Of a stretch of DNA of 64,000 nt, positions 25,880 to 34,462 are shown in pieces. The DNA is taken from NCBI RefSeq assembly GCF_023051175.1, contig NZ_JALKII010000002.1:124001-188000 (forward strand). The letters run 5' to 3'. The translations under genes were made by a program, and so were the position numbers. Position 1 is the stretch's first letter, and each line of letters opens with the position of its first letter. Under the pieces are notes generated by a model, which was given only the letters and a program-made list of their open reading frames with translations, was not told where the DNA came from and made no database searches. Source of the stretch: Alcanivorax quisquiliarum (GTDB lineage: Bacteria > Pseudomonadota > Gammaproteobacteria > Pseudomonadales > Alcanivoracaceae).

Positions 25880-26472
25880 TGCTGCGCCCTGATCTCGCCA
25901 TCATTCGCGACTGGATACCCGCCGGCGCCCGCGTGCTTGATCTGGGCTGCGGCGACGGCGCCCTGCTGGCCGAGCTGCGCGACAACCTGGGCGTGCGCGG
26001 CTACGGCCTGGAAATCAATCAGGACAACATCACCGCTTGCGTCGAAAAAGGCGTGAATGTGATCGAGCAGGATATCGATGGCGGCTTGGGCAACATCGCC
26101 GATCAGCGCTTCGACTATGTGGTGATGACCCAAGCCCTGCAAGCAGTGCAACGCCCGGATCATGTGCTCGCCGAAATGCTGCGCGTGGGCCGGGAAGCAA
26201 TTGTGACCTTCCCCAATTTTGGCTACTGGCGCGTGCGCGGCTATCTGCTCTCCAAGGGCCGTATGCCGGTTTCCCGGCGGCTGCCTTATCAGTGGTACGA
26301 CACCCCCAACATTCACCTGTGCACAGTGCGGGATTTCGACACGCACTGCCAGCGCAACGGTATCCGCGTGCTGGAGCGTCTGGTGCTGAATCAGGAGCAT
26401 CGCAGCGGTACCCTGTCTCGGCTATGGCCCAATTTTTTCGGTGAGCTGGCGATCTATCGTGTCAGCCGGTGA
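25879..26472 (+). CDS. metW: Methionine biosynthesis protein MetW
   Basis: A class I SAM-methyltransferase-like protein that accompanies MetX in many Pseudomonas relatives and is needed for its function; the exact reaction is unclear. The 197-residue product has the SAM motif VLDLGCGDGALLAELR near residue 20 and the family signature GYGLEIN, then VTFPNFGYWRVR and RRLPYQWYDTPNIHLCTV. The ATG overlaps the metX stop. rdgB follows after 30 bp. Confidence 0.95.
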   Translation: MLRPDLAIIRDWIPAGARVLDLGCGDGALLAELRDNLGVRGYGLEINQDNITACVEKGVNVIEQDIDGGLGNIADQRFDYVVMTQALQAVQRPDHVLAEMLRVGREAIVTFPNFGYWRVRGYLLSKGRMPVSRRLPYQWYDTPNIHLCTVRDFDTHCQRNGIRVLERLVLNQEHRSGTLSRLWPNFFGELAIYRVSR

Positions 26473-26502
26473 GGCAACAAAACTTTACGTTAGTGGAATA
26501 CC

Positions 26503-27108
26503 ATGAAAATCGTTCTCGCCTCCGGCAATCGCAAGAAACTCGACGAACTCAACAGCATTCTGGCGCCATTGGGGTTCGATGTGGTGCCGCAAAGCCGGTT
26601 TGGCGTGCCGGAAGTCGAAGAAACCGGGCTCACTTTTGTCGAGAATGCCATCCTCAAGGCGCGTAACGCCGCCGCCCATACCGGCCTGCCTGCTCTGAGC
26701 GACGATTCCGGCATTGAAGTGGATGCCCTGCAAGGCGCGCCCGGCATCTATTCCGCCCGCTTTGCCGGCCCCGACGCCACCGACGCTGACAACAATGCAT
26801 TGCTGGTAAAACGGCTACAGGCACTGCCTGAAGCCAGCCGCCGCGCCCGCTACCAGTGCATCATCGTTTTCATGCGCCACGCGCACGATCCGGTGCCGCT
26901 CATTGCCCAGGGCAGCTGGGAAGGTGAAGTGCAATTGACGCCCGCCGGCCAGCACGGCTTTGGTTACGACCCGCATTTTTATATTCCCGCGCTTGGCTGC
27001 ACCGCAGCAGAAATAGAACCCGCCGAAAAAAACCGCATCAGCCACCGTGGCCGCGCATTGCAAGCTCTGGCACAGGCGCTACAACAACAGCCACCGCCGC
27101 ACCCATGA
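26503..27108 (+). CDS. rdgB: XTP/dITP diphosphatase (Ham1 family)
   Basis: Removes non-canonical purine nucleotides (dITP, XTP) from the pool by cleaving them to monophosphate, preventing mutations. The 201-residue protein starts with the family signature IVLASGNRKKLDEL, has EETGLTFVENAILKAR and LSDDSGIEVDAL (metal-binding acids), then GFGYDPHFYIP and EKNRISHRGRAL near the end. The order metX-metW-rdgB-hemW resembles Pseudomonas. Confidence 0.96.
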   Translation: MKIVLASGNRKKLDELNSILAPLGFDVVPQSRFGVPEVEETGLTFVENAILKARNAAAHTGLPALSDDSGIEVDALQGAPGIYSARFAGPDATDADNNALLVKRLQALPEASRRARYQCIIVFMRHAHDPVPLIAQGSWEGEVQLTPAGQHGFGYDPHFYIPALGCTAAEIEPAEKNRISHRGRALQALAQALQQQPPPHP

Positions 27109-27262
27109 AAACCTTTCTGGCAGCTTCCTCACCTGCCTGCCGAATAAAAACAACTGTTAAACCTGTGCGTAACCGCCAACCAGACCCTCTCCCTGTTACC
27201 CGAGGTTCAGGTAGTCTCTGCGATGACATCCAGTTTCATCGTCAGCAGATAAGGAGATCCTC

Positions 27263-27505
27263 ATGAACAAGATATCGCTTGCCGGCCTGGCCCTGATCAG
27301 CGCCTTTGCCATCGCTGCATGTGACGACGGGCCAGCAGAGCGGGCCGGCGAAAAAGTAGACGATGCCGGTGACCGCATTGAAAAGACCTTTGACGCCGCC
27401 ACCGGCAATGAAGGCGCCATGGAGCGTGCCGGCCGGGCCGTCGACGAAGCCTATGAAGACAGCAAGGACGCCGTCAAAGACACCTACGAAGACATCACCA
27501 ACTGA
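27263..27505 (+). CDS. Small lipoprotein with helical tail
   Basis: An 80-residue product with a lipoprotein signal (ISLAGLALISAFAIAAC, Cys20) and a highly charged remainder rich in Ala, Asp, Glu and Lys that looks like one or two amphipathic helices (ERAGEKVDDAGDRIEKTFD repeated in weaker form as ERAGRAVDEAYEDSKDAV). No family is assigned; similar small stress-related lipoproteins are common. A good AAGGAG site precedes the ATG and a terminator follows, so it is a single-gene unit. Confidence 0.82.
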   Translation: MNKISLAGLALISAFAIAACDDGPAERAGEKVDDAGDRIEKTFDAATGNEGAMERAGRAVDEAYEDSKDAVKDTYEDITN

Positions 27506-27526
27506 ACGGCGGTTGCCGTTGTCGAA

Positions 27527-27550
27527 GGGCGCCGCACGGGCGCCCTTTGT
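27527..27550 (+). terminator. Terminator after the small lipoprotein
   Basis: GGGCGCC (27527-27533) pairs with GGCGCCC (27539-27545), loop GCACG, followed by a short T-run. Confidence 0.75.
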
Positions 27551-27633
27551 GTTTCCCGCATCGTCACCGCCATGACACCACGCCGCCGACCCACTAGACT
27601 CCTTGCACCCCAGCCCATCAGCACGGCCTTGTC

Positions 27634-28773
27634 ATGACTCTGGCTCTACCGCCTCTGGCGCTTTATGTGCACCTGCCCTGGTGCGTACGCAAGTGCCCCT
27701 ACTGCGATTTCAATTCCCACGAACGTGAAGGCGCTCTGCCTGAGCAGGAATACCTTGCCGCCCTGAAACAGGATATTGCCGACGAACAGGCCGCCGCCGG
27801 CAATCGGCCTATCAATAGTATTTTCTTTGGCGGCGGCACGCCCAGCTTGCTCTCGCCCGGCTTTTACGAGGCTCTTCTGAGCTACCTGGCAGGCGCCCTC
27901 TCGTTTGCAGATGACATCGAGATCACACTGGAAGCCAACCCCGGCACCGTGGAGCAACAGCGCTTCGAGGGTTTTCATGCCGCCGGCATCAACCGACTGT
28001 CGCTGGGTGTGCAGAGCTTCAACGAGCGCCATCTGCGGGCGCTGGGCCGTATTCACAGCGGCACAGAAGCGGCGCGGGCTGTGCAGCAGGCGCAAGCGGC
28101 AGGGTTTGAAAACATCAATCTGGATCTGATGCACGCCTTGCCCGATCAGACACCAGAGGAATCCGAGGCGGATTTGCGACAGGCGGTGGCACTCGCCCCA
28201 ACTCACATCAGCTGGTATGAACTCACCATCGAGCCCAACACCGCCTTCTTTCGCGCCCCGCCGCAACAACCCGACGGCGACACCCTGGCCGACGCCGAAA
28301 CCACCGGCTTTGCGCTGCTCGCCGACGCCGGCTACCAACGTTATGAAGTATCCGCCTTCGCCCAGGCCGGCCGACTAGCCCGCCATAATCTCAATTACTG
28401 GCAGTTCGGCGATTACCTCGGAATCGGCGCAGGCGCTCACGGCAAGATCACCAACCCGGCCCAGGGCGAAATTCTACGCTACCGCAAGACACGCCTGCCC
28501 GCGCACTACCTTGCCGAGGGCGGCCAGCGACGCCGGGACGCGCATACCATCCCCGCCGATCAGCTGCCCTTCGAGTTTCTGCTCAATGCTCTGCGTCTGC
28601 TTGACGGTGTGCCACAGGCGCTGTTTCCGGCACGCACCGGCCTGCCCCTGAGCCACTTGCAGCCTGCTCTTGCGCAGTTGCGACAGCGCGGTCTGCTGCA
28701 CCCTGACCGGCTGGCCTGCACGCCCACCGGCCTGCGCTTTCTGAATAATGTGCTGGCTGCTTTTCAAGGCTGA
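27634..28773 (+). CDS. hemW: HemW, heme chaperone (radical SAM)
   Basis: A radical-SAM family protein related to HemN, now seen as a heme carrier or chaperone rather than a coproporphyrinogen oxidase. The 379-residue product has YVHLPWCVRKCPYCDF, with the [4Fe-4S] cysteines in CxxxCxxC near residues 17-24, then IFFGGGTPSLL, EANPGTVEQQRF and the RLSLGVQSFNERHL segment. It lacks the extra N-terminal cysteine typical of true HemN, which supports HemW. An 8-bp hairpin (28759-28778) spans its stop codon. Confidence 0.93.
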   Translation: MTLALPPLALYVHLPWCVRKCPYCDFNSHEREGALPEQEYLAALKQDIADEQAAAGNRPINSIFFGGGTPSLLSPGFYEALLSYLAGALSFADDIEITLEANPGTVEQQRFEGFHAAGINRLSLGVQSFNERHLRALGRIHSGTEAARAVQQAQAAGFENINLDLMHALPDQTPEESEADLRQAVALAPTHISWYELTIEPNTAFFRAPPQQPDGDTLADAETTGFALLADAGYQRYEVSAFAQAGRLARHNLNYWQFGDYLGIGAGAHGKITNPAQGEILRYRKTRLPAHYLAEGGQRRRDAHTIPADQLPFEFLLNALRLLDGVPQALFPARTGLPLSHLQPALAQLRQRGLLHPDRLACTPTGLRFLNNVLAAFQG

Positions 28774-28799
28774 AAAGCCCGCGCAGGGATAAATTTTGT

Positions 28800-28811
28800 G
28801 ACCACTCGGTC
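28800..28811. promoter_or_regulatory. Candidate TetR operator
   Basis: GACCACTCGGTC is a 12-bp inverted repeat (GACC-N4-GGTC) of the kind bound by TetR-family repressors, 177 bp upstream of the tetR gene. Assignment is by position and symmetry only. Confidence 0.35.
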
Positions 28812-28987
28812 GAAGCTTGCTCAGCTTATGAACCCCGTTCATACTCACCGGCTTTGGAGAAACGCAATACCCGGGCGCCCTCTTTCTGCACAAGCGCATA
28901 CCCGCATATAAGCGCGTACATAAGCGGCTAAAAGCCGCATAGCTGAAAACGCATAAAGAAAAACGTGCGTCCGGCAGGAGAAGCTGG

Positions 28988-29758
28988 ATGGGAACGCGAC
29001 AACGACGCCTGCGGGAACTGGCCGAGCGTGAGCAGCGCTTTCTGGATGCCGCACGCGAGCAGATCACCGAGCATGGCCTGCTGTCACTGCATATGGCCAA
29101 GGTGGCTCGCGCCTGCGATTACGCCACCGGCACGCTCTATCAACACTTCGCCTCGAAAGAAGACCTGCTGCTGGCGATCTGCGCCGACCAGGCCGAAGAA
29201 CGCATGGCCGTCATGGCCCGCGCCGCGCAATGGCAAACGGGCAGCCGTGAGCGAATGATCGCTCTGGCCGTCGCCGACATGCTGTTCGCCATTCGGCACC
29301 CGGATCATTTCCGCCTGTTTCAATACGCCAGCACCGAAGTGATCTGGCACGCCGCATCACCGTCGCGTCGTGACAACGTGCTGGAAGCCCATCGCCCGCT
29401 GGGCGATATGGTGGCGCAAGTGGTTCAGGATGGCCTCGACAGCGGCGATCTGCCACCGCAAAACATGTCGCCCCATGCCGTCGCGCTAGGGCCCTGGGCA
29501 CTCACCGAAGGCATGCATAATCTGGTTAACGCAGAAGGCGTGCTGGATTTTTATGCATTGCATGACCCGTACCGGCTGCTGTTGCGGCACCTGCACCTGC
29601 AACTCAACGGCATGCAATGGCAGCCGTTGTTCGACCCTCTCGATGACGTAGCGCTGACGCGGCAAATCTCCCACATCTGCGCTTCGTTATTCGATGACCT
29701 GTGCCCCGAGGGCACGGGTCACCGTTACTGCTCGCCCACTGAGGACAGGACCCCATGA
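28988..29758 (+). CDS. TetR family repressor of the RND operon
   Basis: A 256-residue DNA-binding protein. The N-terminal helix-turn-helix is clear: FLDAAREQITEHGLLSLHM, then VARACDYATGTLYQHFASKEDLLLAI (residues about 18-63), the canonical TetR pattern. The C-terminal ligand domain is all-helical and unassigned. It is the first gene of an operon with the membrane-fusion and RND genes (ATGA overlap), so it probably represses its own efflux operon and is relieved by a pump substrate. AGGAG lies a few bases before the ATG. Confidence 0.9.
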   Translation: MGTRQRRLRELAEREQRFLDAAREQITEHGLLSLHMAKVARACDYATGTLYQHFASKEDLLLAICADQAEERMAVMARAAQWQTGSRERMIALAVADMLFAIRHPDHFRLFQYASTEVIWHAASPSRRDNVLEAHRPLGDMVAQVVQDGLDSGDLPPQNMSPHAVALGPWALTEGMHNLVNAEGVLDFYALHDPYRLLLRHLHLQLNGMQWQPLFDPLDDVALTRQISHICASLFDDLCPEGTGHRYCSPTEDRTP

Positions 29759-30882
29759 ACATTCGTCTCATTATCATGCTAGCCGCCTGCGTCATTATTT
29801 TCGGGGGCGTGTTCGGTGTGCAAAAGGTGCTGAACGACGGCATGAACGACTTTTTCGACAACATGCCGGTGCCGCCAGTTGCTGTTACTGTCGCCGAGGT
29901 GAAGGAATTCACCTGGGAGCGGGAAATCACCGCGGTCGGCACTGCGCGGGCCGTGAATGGCACTCAGCTGACCACGGAAAGCGCCGGCATCGTCACCGAA
30001 ATTCGCTTCAACTCCGGCGATCTCGTCAAGAAGGGTGATATTCTGGTGCGTCTGGAAGACGATGCCGACCGCGCCCAGCTCCAGGCACTACGCGCCGCTG
30101 CCGAACTGAGCCGCCTGGAGCTTGAACGCAGCCGCCGCCTGCATAACCAGGGCAGCATCTCGAAAGCCGAGCTGGATCGCGCCCAGAGCCAGGCCGATCA
30201 GGCCAGCGGCAGCCTCACCACGCAAGAAGCCCGCGTGGCGCAGAAAACCCTGCGCGCTCCCTTTGATGGCCGGCTAGGCATCCGGCAAATCAACCTGGGT
30301 GAATACCTCGGGGCCGGCGAGCCGGTTGTCAGCCTGCAACAACTGCAACCGATCTATATTGATTTCAACCTGCCGGAGCAGCGCCTGGCCGATCTCTCGC
30401 TGGGTTTGACCATCAACGCGCTGATAGACGCGTGGCCGGAAGACACCTTCCAGGGCACCATCACCGCCATTGAGCCGGGCATTGATCGTGCAACGCGCAA
30501 CTTTTCCGCACAAGCCACGCTGGCCAACGAAGACGGCAAGATCCGCCCCGGTATGTTTGCCCGTGTCAGTGTCGACCTCGGCGAAGCAGAAGACGTGCTC
30601 GCCGTGCCGCAAACCGCGATCAGCTACAACCCCTATGGCAACGCTGTCTTTGTGATTGTCGAGCAGCAGGATAAAGATGGCGAAGCGCGGCTGGTGGTGA
30701 ACCGGCGCTTTGTGCGCACCGGCCGCACGCGAGGAGATTTTGTCGCCATTCTGGAAGGCCTCCAGCCCGGCGACCGTGTGGCTACCTCCGGCTTGCTGAA
30801 GCTGAGCAACAACACCGTGGTGAAGATCAGCGATGAAGTGGATCTGGCACCGCAGCTCACGCCAAAACCGGCCAATACCTGA
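29755..30882 (+). CDS. RND efflux periplasmic adaptor (MFP)
   Basis: The 375-residue membrane-fusion subunit that links the RND pump to an outer-membrane channel. It has an N-terminal membrane anchor (LIIMLAACVIIFGGVFGV), a lipoyl-like half-motif ESAGIVTEIRFNSGDLVKKG, a coiled-coil hairpin (about residues 95-160, rich in Ala, Glu and Arg), the second lipoyl half TLRAPFDGRLGIRQINLGEY, and a beta-barrel domain with VPQTAISYNPYGNAVFVI. It belongs to the AcrA/MexA-type HlyD family. Its ATG overlaps the tetR stop. Confidence 0.93.
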   Translation: MNIRLIIMLAACVIIFGGVFGVQKVLNDGMNDFFDNMPVPPVAVTVAEVKEFTWEREITAVGTARAVNGTQLTTESAGIVTEIRFNSGDLVKKGDILVRLEDDADRAQLQALRAAAELSRLELERSRRLHNQGSISKAELDRAQSQADQASGSLTTQEARVAQKTLRAPFDGRLGIRQINLGEYLGAGEPVVSLQQLQPIYIDFNLPEQRLADLSLGLTINALIDAWPEDTFQGTITAIEPGIDRATRNFSAQATLANEDGKIRPGMFARVSVDLGEAEDVLAVPQTAISYNPYGNAVFVIVEQQDKDGEARLVVNRRFVRTGRTRGDFVAILEGLQPGDRVATSGLLKLSNNTVVKISDEVDLAPQLTPKPANT

Positions 30883-30902
30883 ACAAGCCCAGGACTGAAT
30901 AA

Positions 30903-33900
30903 ATGAAATTCACCGATTTATTCATACGGAAACCTGTACTCGCCTGGGTAGTGAGCCTGTTCATCTTCCTGCTTGGCCTGCGGGCCGCAACGGAGCTGAA
31001 CGTCCGCCAGTACCCGGAGCTACAGGACGCAGTGGTCACCGTCACCACTGTCTACGTCGGCGCCGATGCCGATCTCATCCAGGGCTTTATCACAACGCCG
31101 CTGGAACGTGAAATCGCCACTGCCGAGGGCATCAATTACATCACCTCGACCAGCACCGGCGGTGTATCGGTCATTCAGGCATTTCTTACTCTGGATGCCG
31201 ACAAGAACGCCGCCCTGAGCCAGATTGCTGCCAAGGTCAATAAAATGCGCGGCGAGCTGCCAGAGGAATCGGAAGACCCGGTGATCGACATGACCGTCGG
31301 TGATACCACCGCAGCTATGTATCTCGCCTTTTACAGCGATATTCTGGATAACAACCAGATCACCGATTATCTGGTGCGGGTGGTCGAGCCGTTGCTGTCT
31401 ACCGTGCCCGGCGTGCAGCGTGCCGAAATCCTTGGCGGCCGCACCTTTGCCATGCGCATCTGGCTTGATCCGGCGCGCATGACCGCGCTGGGCGTAACAT
31501 CCGCCGATGTGTATCGCGCATTGCAGGCAAACAACGTGCTCTCAGCGGTGGGCGCCACCAAGGGCGCCCTGGTGAGCATTGATCTGACCGCCGAAACCGA
31601 TCTGCAAACAGTTGCCGAATTCGAGCAGCTGATCGTACGCGAAAGCGGCGGCGCCATCACGCGCCTGCGTGATGTGGCCGATGTGGAGCTTGGCGCAGAG
31701 AGCTACGCCTCCTCCGTCAGCTTCGGCGATCAGGCCGCCACTTTTATCGGCATCGAAGTCGCGCCGGATGCCAACGCACTGGATGTGATCCGGGATGTAC
31801 GCGTGGTATGGGACAACGACATTCTGCCCGAGCTGCCGGAAGGGCTGTCGGCCGATGTGCCCTACGATTCCACCGAATACATTCAGGATTCCATCAACGA
31901 GGTGGTCAAGACCATCATCGAGGCATTGCTGATCGTGGTGCTGGTGATATTCGGTTTCCTCGGCTCCATCCGTTCCGTTGCCGTGCCCATGATCGCCGTG
32001 CCGATCTCCATGGTCGGGGCGCTGTTCCTGATGTTGCTGATGGGTTTCTCGATCAACCTGCTGACGTTGCTGGCAATGGTGCTCGCCATCGGCATCGTGG
32101 TAGATGATGCGATCATCGTGCTGGAAAATATCCATCGGCACGTGGAAGACGGCATGTCGCCGTTTGATGCCGCCATCAAGGGCGCACGCGAGCTGGCCTG
32201 GCCCGTCGTCGCCATGACCACCACCCTCGTGGCCGTTTACCTGCCCATCGGTTTCATCGGCGGCCTCACGGGCACATTGTTTGTCGAATTCGCCTTCACG
32301 CTGGCCGGCTCGGTGCTGCTTTCCGGTATCGTTGCGCTGACCCTCTCGCCGATGCTGTGCGCGAAACTGCTCAAGCCCCGCGATGCCGCCGCGAGCGAGA
32401 AGGGCCTGGCCCACTGGCTCGATCAACGCTTCGACACGCTGCGCCTGTCCTATCGCAACACCCTGCATCGAATGCTTGATGACAAAATCGTCATTCTGAT
32501 CTTCGGCCTGGTGGCGATGGGCTCCTGCTACTTTCTGTTCAACAACACTCCGGCCGAGCTGGCACCGAACGAAGATCAGGGCTTTATTCTTGCAATAGCC
32601 GAATCAGATCCGTACACGACGCTGGAATACTTCGAGAGTAATACCAGCCTGCTGCGTGAAAAAGCACAAGCGCTGCCGGAAATGGACAAGGTATTCATGC
32701 TCAACGGCATGAGCGGTGCCGGCTCGGGCTCTGTCACCGATGGCTTTATCGGCATGGTGCTGAAAACCTGGCAGGACCGGGATCGCTCCACCCGTGCGGT
32801 GCTTGAGCACAGCGTGCAAGGCATTGTCGGTGAAATACCGGGGCTGGAGCTGGTGGCCCTGCAACCTCCACCTCTGCCTTCCGGTGGCGGCGGTGGCTTC
32901 CCGGTCGAGTTCGTCGTCGGCACCACGCAGCCGGTCTCCAGCGCAGCCGAGCTGATCGAGCAGATCGTGGCAAAAGCCTACGAGAGCCGGAAGTTCATTT
33001 TCCTGAAAACCAACTTGCGTCTGAACAAGCCGCGCACGGAAATTCTGATCGATCGGGAAAAAGCCGCCGCGCTTGGTATTGATATGCGCTCCGTGGGCAT
33101 GGATCTTTCCGCCATGCTGGCGGGGGGTTATTCAAATCGCTTCTCGCTGGAAAACCGCTCTTATAAAGTGATCCCGCAGGTACAGCGCAGCGACCGCCTG
33201 AACCCGGAACAGCTACTTGATTACTACACCCGCACCCGCGACGGCGAACTGGTGCCGCTATCGACCATCGCCACGCTCAAGGACACCGTGCAGCCTCAAG
33301 CGCTCAATCGCTTCCAGCAGATGAACGCCATCACCATCTCTGCCGTGCCCCGCCCTGGCGTATCGCTCGGCGAGTCACTGCAAGTGCTGGAGCAAGCTGC
33401 GGCGGAAGTGCTCCCACAGGGCTATCGTGTGGATTACACCGGGCAATCGCGGCAGTTCAAGACCGAAGGATCGCAACTGATGCTGACGTTCTTCTTTGCA
33501 CTGATCATCATCTACCTGGTGCTCTCGGCGCAATTCGAATCCTGGCGCGACCCACTCATCATGCTGGTATCTGTGCCCATGTCGATTTGCGGCGCATTGC
33601 TGTGCATGGCAGTGCTGAACATCGCCAGCACCATCGCGCAAATCAACGGCCTGCTCTGGCACACTGCGACCATGAATATCTACACGCAGGTGGGCCTGGT
33701 AACGCTGATCGGTGTGATCTCCAAGCACGGTATTCTGATCGTGGAATTTGCCAACAAATTGCAGGAGCAAGGGCTGGCCAAGCGCGCTGCCATCGAGGAG
33801 GCCACCTCGATCCGCCTGCGCCCGGTGCTGATGACCACCGCCGCCCTGGTGCTGGCCATGGTGCCTCTGCTGATCGCCACCGGCCCCGGCGGCGGCGCCC

Positions 33901-34046
33901 GCTTTGCCATGGGCTTCGTGATCGCCAGCGGCATGACGCTAGGCACGCTGTTCACCTTGTTTGTCGTACCGGCCATTTATCTCTATCTCGGCCGCGATCA
34001 TGGCCATGACGCCGACAACCTCAGCGCGAAAGCACCGGCCCATTGA
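30903..34046 (+). CDS. RND efflux permease (HAE1 family)
   Basis: The 1047-residue proton-driven inner-membrane pump of a tripartite efflux system, the usual length for AcrB/MexB relatives. Twelve membrane helices are arranged as 1+6+5, with two large periplasmic loops. The TM4 proton-relay pair is present in GIVVDDAIIVLENIHRH, and the C-terminal half has GVISKHGILIVEFANK and RLRPVLMTTAALVLAMVPL. Substrate is unknown: a drug, bile salt or lipid pump is equally possible. No outer-membrane factor gene follows, so it must borrow a TolC/OprM type channel encoded elsewhere. A strong terminator ends the operon. Confidence 0.95.
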   Translation: MKFTDLFIRKPVLAWVVSLFIFLLGLRAATELNVRQYPELQDAVVTVTTVYVGADADLIQGFITTPLEREIATAEGINYITSTSTGGVSVIQAFLTLDADKNAALSQIAAKVNKMRGELPEESEDPVIDMTVGDTTAAMYLAFYSDILDNNQITDYLVRVVEPLLSTVPGVQRAEILGGRTFAMRIWLDPARMTALGVTSADVYRALQANNVLSAVGATKGALVSIDLTAETDLQTVAEFEQLIVRESGGAITRLRDVADVELGAESYASSVSFGDQAATFIGIEVAPDANALDVIRDVRVVWDNDILPELPEGLSADVPYDSTEYIQDSINEVVKTIIEALLIVVLVIFGFLGSIRSVAVPMIAVPISMVGALFLMLLMGFSINLLTLLAMVLAIGIVVDDAIIVLENIHRHVEDGMSPFDAAIKGARELAWPVVAMTTTLVAVYLPIGFIGGLTGTLFVEFAFTLAGSVLLSGIVALTLSPMLCAKLLKPRDAAASEKGLAHWLDQRFDTLRLSYRNTLHRMLDDKIVILIFGLVAMGSCYFLFNNTPAELAPNEDQGFILAIAESDPYTTLEYFESNTSLLREKAQALPEMDKVFMLNGMSGAGSGSVTDGFIGMVLKTWQDRDRSTRAVLEHSVQGIVGEIPGLELVALQPPPLPSGGGGGFPVEFVVGTTQPVSSAAELIEQIVAKAYESRKFIFLKTNLRLNKPRTEILIDREKAAALGIDMRSVGMDLSAMLAGGYSNRFSLENRSYKVIPQVQRSDRLNPEQLLDYYTRTRDGELVPLSTIATLKDTVQPQALNRFQQMNAITISAVPRPGVSLGESLQVLEQAAAEVLPQGYRVDYTGQSRQFKTEGSQLMLTFFFALIIIYLVLSAQFESWRDPLIMLVSVPMSICGALLCMAVLNIASTIAQINGLLWHTATMNIYTQVGLVTLIGVISKHGILIVEFANKLQEQGLAKRAAIEEATSIRLRPVLMTTAALVLAMVPLLIATGPGGGARFAMGFVIASGMTLGTLFTLFVVPAIYLYLGRDHGHDADNLSAKAPAH

Positions 34047-34066
34047 ATCAACTTGCAACAACCACC

Positions 34067-34093
34067 AGCCCCGCTTCAAGCGGGGCTTTTTTT
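34067..34093 (+). terminator. Terminator of the RND operon
   Basis: AGCCCCGC (34067-34074), loop TTCAA, GCGGGGCT (34080-34087), then a run of seven T. Confidence 0.95.
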
Positions 34094-34095
34094 CA

Positions 34096-34122
34096 GGTTC
34101 ACCATCGATTTCCGTGAAGCCG
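34096..34122. repeat. Left half of the GGTTCAT repeat
   Basis: GGTTCACCATCGATTTCCGT followed by GAAGCCG, matching the left half of the inverted full element. The right half appears 209 bp further on, at 34331-34365. Confidence 0.7.
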
Positions 34123-34330
34123 TTATCAGCGGATTCGTACTCCTAAGCCGGATTGCATGGACGTTGGAGCGATCTATGCGAACAGGAAAACGATAGAGAG
34201 ACTGGCCGGCTGAGCCAGCTATACGGTTGCCGATATCCGTTTAACAGCTGCATGGTCGATGCACACCAAAAACACCATCGCGATGAGCAAACCCCGGCAT
34301 ACGCTATTGCGAGCAGGCATATTTTCTCAG
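34123..34330. other. Sequence between two half repeats, no gene
   Basis: About 208 bp with no supported gene, RNA or promoter. It separates the two half copies of the dispersed repeat as if inserted into, or part of a longer form of, that element. Confidence 0.4.
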
Positions 34331-34365
34331 ATCGGCGCCACCTTCCCCGGCCTTCAACGATGAAC
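34331..34365. repeat. Right half of the GGTTCAT repeat
   Basis: Ends CTTCCCCGGCCTTCAACGAT followed by GAACC, matching the right half of the inverted full element at 7921-7970. Confidence 0.75.
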
Positions 34366-34462
34366 CTTTTCTGCGCCATCGGCAGCGGCACTCAGGTGTA
34401 CCCACTAGCCGCCCCCAGGACCCGCAGGTACCCTTGAGGCAGACGAATAAGGAGAGCTGAAG

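Noticed and set aside
34153-34437. Gene between the RND operon and bioA
   Set aside because: No ribosome site or recognisable motif; it crosses a dispersed repeat half copy.
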